From an uncultured Eubacteriales bacterium (lineage in GTDB: Bacteria > Bacillota > Clostridia > Oscillospirales > Oscillospiraceae), in the NCBI GenBank assembly GCA_900553805.1, contig USEU01000026.1, positions 1-26,331 on the forward strand: DNA of 26,331 nucleotides. Reading direction: 5' to 3'. Below the pieces are notes generated by a model. That model did no database searches. It had not been told where the DNA came from and was given only the letters and a program-made list of their open reading frames with translations. The position numbers and the translations under genes were made by a program. This document shows positions 1 through 6,446 of this stretch, piece by piece (the stretch's first letter is position 1; each line of letters opens with the position of its first letter).

Positions 1-527
1 AAGAAGAAGTTGATGTTGTTGTCGCCGGGGTCGCCGGTGATGAACTCGATGTTGAAGGGGCCATCAGCATTGTCCAGATCCAGAGCATCACGGATGAACT
101 CGCCCTGCTTCACACCAACCAGCCAGTTGTCGAAGGTGGCGTAGTAGGAGACAGCGTCAGAGTTCATGATCAGGCGGTCATAGGCGATGACGGGGATACC
201 GGCTTCCTTGGCCTGTGCCAGCACAGTGCCCAGGGAGTCGCCGTCGATGGAAGCAATGACCAGAACCTGGCAGCCATCGGCGATCATGGTCTCGATCTGA
301 GAAACCTGAGTGGGGATGTCGTTGGCGCCGAACAGCAGCTCGACCTCATAGCCAGCCTTTTCCAGCTCGGCCTTCATGTTCGCGCCGTCCTGATTCCAGC
401 GCTGCAGATCCTGGGTGGGCATGGAAACGCCGACCAGCTTGCCTTCTGCCTTGGCGGAGCCGCTGAACAGTGCGCAGCAGGCAACGACCAGAGCCAGAGC
501 GATGACGAGGGAAAGAATCTTCTTCAT
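1..527 (-). CDS. ChvE-type sugar ABC transporter substrate-binding protein (3' end off window)
   Basis: Open reading frame running off the left edge; 175 codons are present, starting at the ATG at 525-527 behind AGGAGG. It should bind a monosaccharide outside the cell and deliver it to an ABC permease. The N-terminus has a signal sequence (MKKILSLVIALALVVACC), with either a lipobox-like VVAC around Cys17 or a later AKA cleavage site. The mature part carries features of the ChvE/multiple-monosaccharide-binding family (periplasmic-binding-protein fold, related to xylose-binding proteins): VSMPTQDLQRWNQDG near the start, NDIPTQVSQIETMI, VLVIASIDGDSLG, and AYDRLIMNSDAVSYYATFDN. The family is usually about 350-380 residues, so roughly half is seen. 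The ATPase and permease genes would be expected further left, outside the window. Family assignment is secure; the sugar cannot be told. Confidence 0.88.
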   Translation of the reverse strand, partial: MKKILSLVIALALVVACCALFSGSAKAEGKLVGVSMPTQDLQRWNQDGANMKAELEKAGYEVELLFGANDIPTQVSQIETMIADGCQVLVIASIDGDSLGTVLAQAKEAGIPVIAYDRLIMNSDAVSYYATFDNWLVGVKQGEFIRDALDLDNADGPFNIEFITGDPGDNNINFF

Positions 528-601
528 GTGTATGCCTCCTTAAAATTTATGTTACAGTCCCAAGGGACGATAACGACGTAAATTGCGGAGTTCTATCATC
601 A

Positions 602-630
602 ACTATATTTGACTTTCCAGCTTTTTTCAA
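602..630 (-). promoter_or_regulatory. Sigma-A promoter of the sugar-binding protein gene
   Basis: Read on the minus strand: -35 TTGAAA (625-630), 17-base spacer, -10 TATAGT (602-607). This would start transcription near 595 and leave a leader of about 70 bases before the ATG at 527. No clear CcpA (cre) site was recognised. Confidence 0.6.
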
Positions 631-644
631 CTGATGTTATTATA

Positions 645-954
645 TTACCATTCGTGGAATTCTTTTTCAAGGCGATGTTTTTCACAAGATTTGTTCATCA
701 GTTTTAGGCAAATTGTCAAATTGGAAACGGTTATATTTTATAGAGTTTAACGCTAAACCTATAAATTCGCTTTTCATATTGGATTATCTTGCCTTTTATG
801 GCAATGAACCGCCGCTGTATTTTTTTGTGCTGCGCAGCCGCAAAACAGTTGCCATTGAAGGAAATACGTGGTATCATGTAACCGTTGACGGCAAAAAGGC
901 ACTGGTTTGCCGCAGAGAAATGCCGCTTTGGCGGCGGAAGGGAGCCGTATCAGG
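645..954. other. Spacer between divergent genes; no supported gene
   Basis: AT-rich sequence upstream of the Nudix gene. A 94-codon plus-strand frame beginning with TTG at 713 runs into the Nudix gene in another frame. It has no ribosome binding site and no family resemblance, so it is not called. A TTGTCA at 713-718 could be a -35 for the Nudix gene, but no well-spaced -10 follows. Confidence 0.4.
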
Positions 955-1494
955 ATGCAGGAATGGAATGACGTTTATGATGAGAACCGCCAGCTGACGG
1001 GCCGGGTGCATCTGCGGGGGACGCCCTGGCAGCCGGGGGATTACGGGCTGGTGGTATGCGTGTGGGTATACGACGGCCTGGGGCACCTGCTGCTGACCCG
1101 GCGCGCCAAGGGAAAGAGCTTCCACGGCACCTGGGAGAATTCCGGCGGGGCCGCCAAGGCCGGGGAAACCAGCCGCCAGGCCATTGCCCGGGAGCTGTAT
1201 GAGGAGACAGGCATCCGGGCGAAGGAGGAAGAATTTGAATTTCTGTACACCGAGCGGGACAGGAATACCTTCTATGATTTCTACTGCCTGAAGCGGTGCA
1301 TCCCGCTGAAGGAGATCGTCCTGCTGCCCGGCGAAACGGACGCGGTCATGTGGGCGGGATACGGAAAGGTCCGCTGGATGATCCGCGCCAAAAAGATCTG
1401 TCACATCATCGCCTCTCAATATTGCCGTCAGGAGGCAGAACTGAAAAAGCGGAACCTGGATCCTGCTGATCCGACCATTGGCCGATTTATATAA
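955..1494 (+). CDS. Nudix hydrolase, YfcD/IDI-like
   Basis: A 179-residue Nudix hydrolase expected to cleave a nucleoside-diphosphate-linked substrate using a divalent metal. A canonical 23-residue Nudix box spans residues 65-87: G65, E71, then R79-E80-L81-x-E83-E84-x-G86-I87, with every consensus position filled. Residues 1-20 (MQEWNDVYDENRQLTGRVHL) and LLLTRRAKGKSFHGTWENSGGA match the branch of Nudix proteins resembling isopentenyl-diphosphate isomerase and YfcD. The frame can be extended 16 codons upstream to 907, but the ATG at 955 is preferred because AGGGAG lies about 10 bases before it and family proteins begin at this point. It stands alone, convergent with the DUF1846 gene. The substrate is unknown. 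Confidence 0.88.
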   Translation: MQEWNDVYDENRQLTGRVHLRGTPWQPGDYGLVVCVWVYDGLGHLLLTRRAKGKSFHGTWENSGGAAKAGETSRQAIARELYEETGIRAKEEEFEFLYTERDRNTFYDFYCLKRCIPLKEIVLLPGETDAVMWAGYGKVRWMIRAKKICHIIASQYCRQEAELKKRNLDPADPTIGRFI

Positions 1495-1671
1495 TGAAGC
1501 CAGAGGACCTATGGTTCTTTTGGTTTCATCCACGATTTTTTGCTTCACTGGGAAATGCTCATCTTTTTTGCTTGACACCGCAGGAGGCGCATGGCATAAC
1601 GCGGCTCAATGCGGCGCGTTCAGGCAAAGCAGCACTGTCTTGCCGCATGCGGCAGGACGTTTTCGTTACAC

Positions 1672-1710
1672 AAAAACACCGCCCGGTATTTTCGTCCGAG
1701 CGGTGTTTTT
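1672..1710. terminator. Bidirectional intrinsic terminator between Nudix and DUF1846 genes
   Basis: Perfect 11-bp inverted repeat, AAAAACACCGC (1672-1682) and GCGGTGTTTTT (1700-1710), with a 17-base loop. The A/T ends give a U-run in either direction, so it can end both convergent genes. A separate 14-bp perfect palindrome, TGCCGCATGCGGCA, lies at 1641-1654. Confidence 0.85.
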
Positions 1711-1713
1711 GCT

Positions 1714-3180
1714 TTATACGCTGTATTTCGGTTCGCAGGTCAGGTTGACGCCCAGGCGCTTGAAGACCTTTTCGTCCACCGGGGAGAGGATCACGGTGGA
1801 GTGGACATCGCAGCCCTTGAGCTTGCTCAGCTGCTCCATGGCCAGCTCCGCCAGGGGGTTGGTGGCGGCGCAAATGGACAGGGCGATCAGGGTTTCGTCG
1901 GTGTGCAGGCGGGGGTTGCGGTTGCCCAGGTGGGCGACCTTCAGGTGCTGGATGGGGTCGAGCACCACCGGGCTCATCAGGTGCATTTCGTCCGGGAGGT
2001 TGCTCAAGTGCTTCAGGGCGTTGAGCAGCAGGGCCGAGGACGCGCCCAGCAGGTCTGTGGTGCGGCCGGTGACGATGCTGCCGTCGGGCAGTTCCATGGC
2101 AGCGGCGGCGTCCCCGGTCTGGGCCTCCCGCTCCAGGGCGGGGGCAACGGTGGAGCGCTCCTCCGGGGTGACGCCCGCCTTGCGCATCAGCAGCTCCAGC
2201 TTGCGCACCACCTCTTCGCCGCATTTGCCCTGCTTCAGCTCGCACATGGCCACATAGTAGCGGCGGATGATCTCCTGGCGGGAGGCAGCCTTTACCGCCT
2301 CGTCGTCAAAGATGCAGTTGCCCGCCATGTTGACACCCATGTCCGTAGGGGACTTGTAGGGGCAAACACCCATGATCTTTTCGAACAGGGCTTCCAGAAT
2401 GGGGAAAGCCTCCACGTCCCGGTTATAATTTACGGTGGTGACGCCGTAGGCGTCCAGGTGGAACGGGTCGATCATGTTCACGTCATTCAGGTCGGCGGTG
2501 GCAGCCTCATAGGCCAGGTTCACGGGGTGATTCAGCAGGATATTCCAGATGGGGAAGGTCTCGAATTTGGCATAGCCCGCCTGGATGCCCCGCTTGTTTT
2601 CATGGTACACCTGGCTCAGGCAGGTGGCCAGCTTGCCACTGCCGGGGCCGGGGGCGGTGACCACCACCAGGGAGCGGGAGGTCTCGATATACTCATTTTT
2701 GCCGAAGCCCTCCTCGCTGACCACAAAGGCAGTGTTGGCGGGGTAGCCCTCGATGCTGTAATGGTGATAGACCCGGATGCCCATTCCCTCCAGCCGGGAC
2801 TGGAAGGCGGTGGCCAGGGTCTGCCCGTGGAACCGGGTGAGCACCACGCTGGACACGTATAGCCCAAAATCCCGGAACACGCCGATCAGCCGGATCACGT
2901 CCCGGTCATAGGTGATGCCCAGGTCGCCCCGGATCTTGTTTTTCTCAATATCGTCGGCGTTGATGGCAATGACCATCTCCACCTGATCCTTCAGCTGCAA
3001 CAGCATCCGCAGCTTGCTGTCCGGCTGAAAACCGGGAAGCACCCGGGAGGCATGATTGTCGTCATACAGCTTGCCGCCGAATTCCAGATACAGCTTGCCG
3101 CCAAATTTCGCGATCCGCTCCTTGATGTGCTCGGACTGCATTTGCAGATACTTGTCGTTGTCAAAGCCCTTTTTTACCAT
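1714..3180 (-). CDS. DUF1846 (UPF0371) family protein
   Basis: A 488-residue protein of the DUF1846/UPF0371 family, which is common in Bacillota; its cellular role is not established. Recognised from the N-terminus MVKKGFDNDKYLQMQSEHI, the conserved KLYLEFGGKLYDDNHASRVL, and the MVIAINADDIEKNKIRGDLG block. Length matches the family (about 490-500). The frame stays open upstream to a TTG at 3219, but a good promoter -10 lies at 3219-3224, so that upstream start would sit at or before the transcription start. The ATG at 3178-3180 also matches where family members begin. The gene is monocistronic, with its own promoter and terminator. The glycine-rich VVVTAPGPGSGKLATCLSQ segment looks P-loop-like and suggests nucleotide or phosphate binding, which is inference. 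Confidence 0.88.
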   Translation of the reverse strand: MVKKGFDNDKYLQMQSEHIKERIAKFGGKLYLEFGGKLYDDNHASRVLPGFQPDSKLRMLLQLKDQVEMVIAINADDIEKNKIRGDLGITYDRDVIRLIGVFRDFGLYVSSVVLTRFHGQTLATAFQSRLEGMGIRVYHHYSIEGYPANTAFVVSEEGFGKNEYIETSRSLVVVTAPGPGSGKLATCLSQVYHENKRGIQAGYAKFETFPIWNILLNHPVNLAYEAATADLNDVNMIDPFHLDAYGVTTVNYNRDVEAFPILEALFEKIMGVCPYKSPTDMGVNMAGNCIFDDEAVKAASRQEIIRRYYVAMCELKQGKCGEEVVRKLELLMRKAGVTPEERSTVAPALEREAQTGDAAAAMELPDGSIVTGRTTDLLGASSALLLNALKHLSNLPDEMHLMSPVVLDPIQHLKVAHLGNRNPRLHTDETLIALSICAATNPLAELAMEQLSKLKGCDVHSTVILSPVDEKVFKRLGVNLTCEPKYSV

Positions 3181-3218
3181 AGACGCTTCACCGTAACCCC
3201 TCTTCAAATTCGACATCA

Positions 3219-3247
3219 ATTATACCCCATCCGCCCTTCAATAGCAA
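3219..3247 (-). promoter_or_regulatory. Sigma-A promoter of the DUF1846 gene
   Basis: Minus strand: -35 TTGCTA (3242-3247), 17-base spacer, perfect -10 TATAAT (3219-3224). The expected start near 3212 gives a leader of about 30 bases to the ATG at 3180. This also argues against starts upstream of 3180. Confidence 0.7.
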
Positions 3248-3316
3248 GTGCCAAATGCGCCGCTTCCCGCTGCCCCCCTCCGAGGGTGGTGCTCCGCGCA
3301 GCGAATCAAGATAGCG

Positions 3317-3523
3317 ATGATTGCCGGTGGCAATCATACACCTGTTTCGTGCCGCGATAGCGGCAAAAGGGGTGTCGTCGGTGATTTTCAGCTGCTACTA
3401 TTCATCGAACAACACCCCCTCTGCGACTCGCTAAGAGCCGCCTAACGGCGGTTGCTCGCTTGCATAGCGCCTGCGCATCGCTAAGTCAGCCCTTACGGGC
3501 TGCCAGCTCCCCCATCGGGGAGC
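3317..3523. repeat. Cluster of short perfect hairpins (dispersed palindromic repeat region)
   Basis: The spacer between the DUF1846 promoter and the next terminator holds no credible gene but at least five tight hairpins. They are ATGATTGCC/GGCAATCAT (3317-3325/3329-3337), TGCCGC/GCGGCA (3350-3355/3360-3365), AGCCGCC/GGCGGTT (3436-3442/3447-3453), CAGCCC/GGGCTG (3487-3492/3497-3502) and GCTCCCC/GGGGAGC (3506-3512/3517-3523). Loops are 3-4 bases. The last two hairpins form a pair that recurs twice at 6160-6363, and the TGCCGC hairpin with its GC-rich flank recurs at 6099-6130. This is a dispersed intergenic repeat family, not coding sequence. Confidence 0.7.
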
Positions 3524-3580
3524 CAAGGGCGCTAAGCTTGTAGGGAACGGACTGCATTCCATTCAGCGTACCTCAGCAGA

Positions 3581-3612
3581 AAACTCCCCCGGCCGGGAAG
3601 CCGGGGGAGTTT
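3581..3612 (-). terminator. Intrinsic terminator of the surface-protein gene
   Basis: Perfect 13-bp stem, AAACTCCCCCGGC (3581-3593) with GCCGGGGGAGTTT (3600-3612), and a 6-base loop. On the minus strand it is followed by a short T-rich stretch (GTTTTCTG). It lies 14 bases after the stop codon. Confidence 0.85.
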
Positions 3613-3625
3613 GGGAGTTTGGAGA

Positions 3626-5530
3626 TCAGGCTCTCTTCTTGCGCAGGGCCATCATGGTAACCAGTGCGGCGGCGGCCAGGATCATGACCGCTGCGGCAAC
3701 CTCAAGCTGCGCGGTATCGCCGGTCTTGGGGTTGCTGCCGGGGACGTAGGTGGGGTAGATGACAGTGGTGGGATAGTTGCTGGGGTTGTAGCTCCAGTAG
3801 CCATTGCCATTGCCGGTGCTCACCCAGTAAGAGCCCTGGGGATAGCTGCCGTTGGACTGGACCCAGTAGCCGGTGTTGGGGCCGGTGACGACCCAGTAAG
3901 CATTGCCATTGTTGGGAATGGTAGGAGTCGTGGTGGGGTTGGTGGGCAGGATGGTGGTGCCGTTCTGCGCATTGTTGACCATCACGTAAATCTTGTTGGG
4001 ATGGGTCCCGGTGATGCCGATGTTATCAACACCGGCCTTGCCAGTATTGGCGCGGTAGCTGGCCCAGGTGCTTTCGTCGAACAGGCCGGCAACGGACAGG
4101 TTGTAGCCGTTGATCGCGGAGTAATGCTTGGCGATCTCGGTCACCACATCGGCGCGGCTGATGTTGTCGTTCTTTACGTACTTGTCCATCAGGATCATTC
4201 TGTCGCAGGAGGCGAAGTTACCATTGACGTAAATGTACAGGACAACCATCACTTCGTCTTCCCAAATTGCAGTCAGGGACGTATCACCGGCGATCTTATA
4301 GATCGTAGTGGAATCATAGATGGTGCCGTTGGCATCCTGCCAGCCCTTGAAGACCTTGCCGCTCTTGGTAGCGGTGGGCAGAGTGCCGACCGCCTGGCCG
4401 AAGTATACCGTCTTGGACAGAGGCGTCACAGTGCCGCCCTCAGCGCTGAAGTAAATGGTATAAGCGGTGGACACAAAGTTGACAAAGACAGTCTGGGCCT
4501 GGTTCATGATCGCAGCCTGGTCAGTCAAAGGCTGAGTGCCGCTGTAATCTCTCCAGAAGTTCCCCTGCCAGGTGTAGCCGGGGGTCACTGCCAACTCTGC
4601 TCTGATGTCTGCGGTAACATTCGCCTTCAAATAGTCCAGCAGCGGCACACCCGCAGGGACATTCACCTGCTTGATCGTCTTCGCAGTGCTGTTGTTTCCG
4701 TTCAGGACACGGCGAACGGTCAGCTGATAAGTAACTTCCGTCCATTTTGCTTTTGCGGTCTTATCGGTGCTGTACTTATAAGTCGCACCGTTAGAAAACA
4801 GCTCAGTGTCATCAACATACCAGCCTACAAAAGTGTGGTTGGGGCGGGTGGGAGTGGGCAGCGCAACGGGCTGGCCCTGCGTCACATCGATAATCAGGCT
4901 GGAACCGCCATTAATGGTGCCGCCATTGGCATCCAGGGTCAGCTTGTAAGAGCCGCCGATCTGGACAGCGCCGCAGACGGAGCAGATGCCATTCACATAG
5001 TTGTGAATGCCGGTAGCAGGGCGTTCAGCGCCAGTCTTGATGACTTTACGGCAAATCGTGCAGATCGTGTCCGCTTCTTTACCCGGATGAATGCAGTCAG
5101 GATCCTTTGCAGTGCTTCCATCCAGCTCTGTGGTTTTATGCTCACAAACATACTTACAGACACCACAAATACCTGTGTTCTTATCAAAACTATGGTCATT
5201 TTCGTTCAAATGCTGGCCAGCCTTCTCACAGTTGGCAACAGGGCACTGCTGCCAGTGCGTCGTCTGGTTCCAAAACCACACTTCCGAAACATGGGAACGA
5301 TCGTTTTCATCGTGAGGAACCGTGGTAATCCGTGCACCAGTATCATTGGAATTGTTGGTGTTCCCACCGTTGCCATCGTTGTTATTGTCACCGCTGGAAT
5401 CATCGGTAAGCTCCACAGGGGTACCATCCGAACCCTCGAGGTCCTCTGCGAACGCCTGGAAGGGAAGTGCGGAAACCAGCAGGATTGCCACCAGCAGTAA
5501 GCTCAGCAGCTTTTTACTAACTGTTTTCAT
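3626..5530 (-). CDS. Sortase-anchored surface protein with cysteine clusters and InlB-type repeats
   Basis: A 634-residue exported protein, start supported by TAGGAGG upstream of the ATG. Order: signal peptide 1-28 (cleavage likely AFA|ED); acidic Asn/Asp/Gly linker 33-65; cysteine-rich region about 92-188 with pairs C96/C101, C122/C125/C129, C157/C160 and C183/C186, resembling zinc-ribbon-like modules; InlB/Listeria-Bacteroides-type repeats at about 194-264 and 355-424 (each with the pattern ANGG or AEGG ... FVGW or FKGW ... KAKW or TAIW); an unassigned domain about 428-525; a Thr/Pro linker; four aromatic Tyr-Trp motifs at 545-580; NPKTG at 600-604; a hydrophobic segment about 609-629; and an RKKRA tail. 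The end is a textbook sortase signal, so the protein is expected to be wall-linked. The function is likely adhesion or another extracellular interaction (inference). Monocistronic. Confidence 0.85.
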   Translation of the reverse strand: MKTVSKKLLSLLLVAILLVSALPFQAFAEDLEGSDGTPVELTDDSSGDNNNDGNGGNTNNSNDTGARITTVPHDENDRSHVSEVWFWNQTTHWQQCPVANCEKAGQHLNENDHSFDKNTGICGVCKYVCEHKTTELDGSTAKDPDCIHPGKEADTICTICRKVIKTGAERPATGIHNYVNGICSVCGAVQIGGSYKLTLDANGGTINGGSSLIIDVTQGQPVALPTPTRPNHTFVGWYVDDTELFSNGATYKYSTDKTAKAKWTEVTYQLTVRRVLNGNNSTAKTIKQVNVPAGVPLLDYLKANVTADIRAELAVTPGYTWQGNFWRDYSGTQPLTDQAAIMNQAQTVFVNFVSTAYTIYFSAEGGTVTPLSKTVYFGQAVGTLPTATKSGKVFKGWQDANGTIYDSTTIYKIAGDTSLTAIWEDEVMVVLYIYVNGNFASCDRMILMDKYVKNDNISRADVVTEIAKHYSAINGYNLSVAGLFDESTWASYRANTGKAGVDNIGITGTHPNKIYVMVNNAQNGTTILPTNPTTTPTIPNNGNAYWVVTGPNTGYWVQSNGSYPQGSYWVSTGNGNGYWSYNPSNYPTTVIYPTYVPGSNPKTGDTAQLEVAAAVMILAAAALVTMMALRKKRA

Positions 5531-5619
5531 TTGTTTTTCCTCCTAAAAATGTTTTACAAATTGAGGCCGGATAACTGCACGAATGTGGTACACTCTCGGG
5601 CGCTCTGATTTATAGACGT

Positions 5620-5648
5620 ATTATATATGCTTTTTCTAATTTCGTCAA
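5620..5648 (-). promoter_or_regulatory. Strong sigma-A promoter of the surface-protein gene
   Basis: Minus strand: -35 TTGACG (5643-5648), 17-base spacer, perfect -10 TATAAT (5620-5625). It predicts a start near 5613 and a leader of about 80 bases. Very AT-rich sequence with tandem repeats lies directly upstream and could act as an UP element. Confidence 0.75.
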
Positions 5649-5661
5649 TAGGTAATTTACA

Positions 5662-5685
5662 ATAAATTACAAAATAAATTACAAA
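5662..5685. repeat. 12-bp AT-rich tandem repeat upstream of the promoter
   Basis: Two perfect head-to-tail copies of ATAAATTACAAA (5662-5673, 5674-5685), flanked by similar partial copies (GTAATTTACAA before, ATTATTT after). They lie 14-37 bases upstream of the -35 box of the surface-protein promoter. They could be an UP element or a regulator binding site. Confidence 0.7.
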
Positions 5686-5920
5686 ATTATTTCAGGCTGT
5701 TTCTGTTTTCTTCCCTTCTGATTCCATTTTACATCATTCCCCGTGTTTTTTCAAGGAGAAAACTGCGATTTTTCCGTTTATTTTCTAATTCTTAAGATTT
5801 TTGTAACCTGTCTCTCATTTCTCCACAATCTGTGGATAGGTTCGTTTTTTCGATTACAAATGGTAACATTTTGTTGCCATGGGTGTCTAAGTTGACCGTA
5901 ATTTGGTGTTATGTGGCCTT

Positions 5921-6096
5921 CCCCGTCGTGCGCGTAGACGATGCGCACATCATCCCGTGCCGGGGCGGTGTATTTCCATGGCCGGTTGAATGGGGAAATG
6001 TTATGTTGTTATTTCATTATCCCGTCCCATTCAACGAACCGGGGCGATTCCGTGGGGTCTCTGTTGGTTGAATGGTAACATATAAAGCTCTCAACC
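5921..6096. other. Structured gene-free segment of unknown role
   Basis: No supported gene. The segment contains nested inverted repeats. GTGCGC (5928-5933) pairs with GCGCAC (5943-5948) inside CCCCG (5921-5925)/CGGGG (5961-5965). GTTGAATGGG (5985-5994) pairs with CCCATTCAAC (6026-6035), enclosing GAAAT/ATTTC (5995-5999/6011-6015). GGTTGA (6066-6071) pairs with TCAACC (6091-6096). GGTTGAATGG occurs directly repeated at 5984-5993 and 6066-6075. It matches no riboswitch or RNA family that I recognise. The neighbouring 5649-5920 is AT-rich and otherwise featureless apart from the tandem repeat. Confidence 0.4.
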
Positions 6097-6098
6097 AT

Positions 6099-6196
6099 CC
6101 AACGTCACCCCCTTTGCCGCTTTGCGGCACTTCCCCCAGAGGGGGCAGCGAGGAAAGCGCCCCTGAAAGGGGAGCTGGCAGGCCATAGGGCCTGCC
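6099..6196 (-). repeat. Dispersed palindromic repeat, copy 2
   Basis: Best read on the minus strand. It holds a two-hairpin unit: GGCAGGCC/GGCCTGCC with a 4-base loop (6177-6196), then CCCCT/AGGGG (6160-6172). Next come a CCCCC/GGGGG hairpin (6133-6145) and TGCCGC/GCGGCA with a 3-base loop (6115-6129). The outer end (6099-6130) aligns with 3349-3381: in both, GTGCCGC, a short loop, GCGGCA and then an A/G-rich GGGGTG flank. The two-hairpin unit matches that at 3487-3523. Confidence 0.65.
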
Positions 6197-6324
6197 TGAG
6201 GGGTTGCGGTAGGCAGTTACGGTTTCATTAAGGCCCGGGCAAATTCGCAATATGTCCGTTTTGGATTGTACGAATTCGCCTTGGATTCCTCAAATGGTAT
6301 TCTGCGTACCGCAGCTGACCCCTC

Positions 6325-6363
6325 CGGCGCGCAGATGCGCGCCGTCTCCCCTTTCAGGGGAGA
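6325..6363 (+). repeat. Dispersed palindromic repeat, copy 3 (two-hairpin unit)
   Basis: Two adjacent perfect hairpins: CGGCGCGC/GCGCGCCG with loop AGAT (6325-6344), then TCTCCCCT/AGGGGAGA with loop TTC (6345-6363). The upstream flank TACCGCAGCTGACCCCTC resembles the flank of copy 2 on its own strand (TACCGCAACCCCTCA). The arms of the first hairpin differ in sequence from those of the other copies, yet stay fully paired. Confidence 0.65.
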
Positions 6364-6401
6364 TTTTCTCGGCTCCCCATTTGGGACCCACAAGAATGGC
6401 A

Positions 6402-6433
6402 AAGCACCCAGAGGGGTTAGCCTCTGGGTGCTT
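6402..6433 (-). terminator. Terminator of the potABCD operon
   Basis: Perfect 13-bp stem, AAGCACCCAGAGG (6402-6414) with CCTCTGGGTGCTT (6421-6433), and a 6-base loop. It sits 13 bases past the potD stop. The U-run on the minus strand is short (CTTTG), so it is stem-dominated. Confidence 0.75.
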
Positions 6434-6446
6434 GGACGGGTATTAT

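Noticed and set aside
713..997. 94-codon plus-strand frame before and overlapping the Nudix gene
   Set aside because: TTG start without a ribosome site, no family features, and its second half lies out of frame inside the Nudix gene region.
1641..1654. Perfect 14-bp palindrome TGCCGCATGCGGCA as Nudix terminator
   Set aside because: No loop and no direct U-run; the 1672-1710 terminator explains the gene end better.
3317..3523. CRISPR array
   Set aside because: The hairpins are of different sequence and irregular spacing, with no constant repeat and no spacers of uniform length.
3611..5500. 629-codon open frame antisense to the surface protein
   Set aside because: Frame is open because of the G/C-biased codon use of the real gene. 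Its composition is glycine/valine/isoleucine repetitive and it lacks a ribosome site; the minus-strand protein has a signal peptide, domains and an anchor.
5832..6071. 79-codon plus-strand frame in the structured spacer
   Set aside because: No ribosome site, no similarity, and it spans the nested inverted repeats that better explain the sequence.
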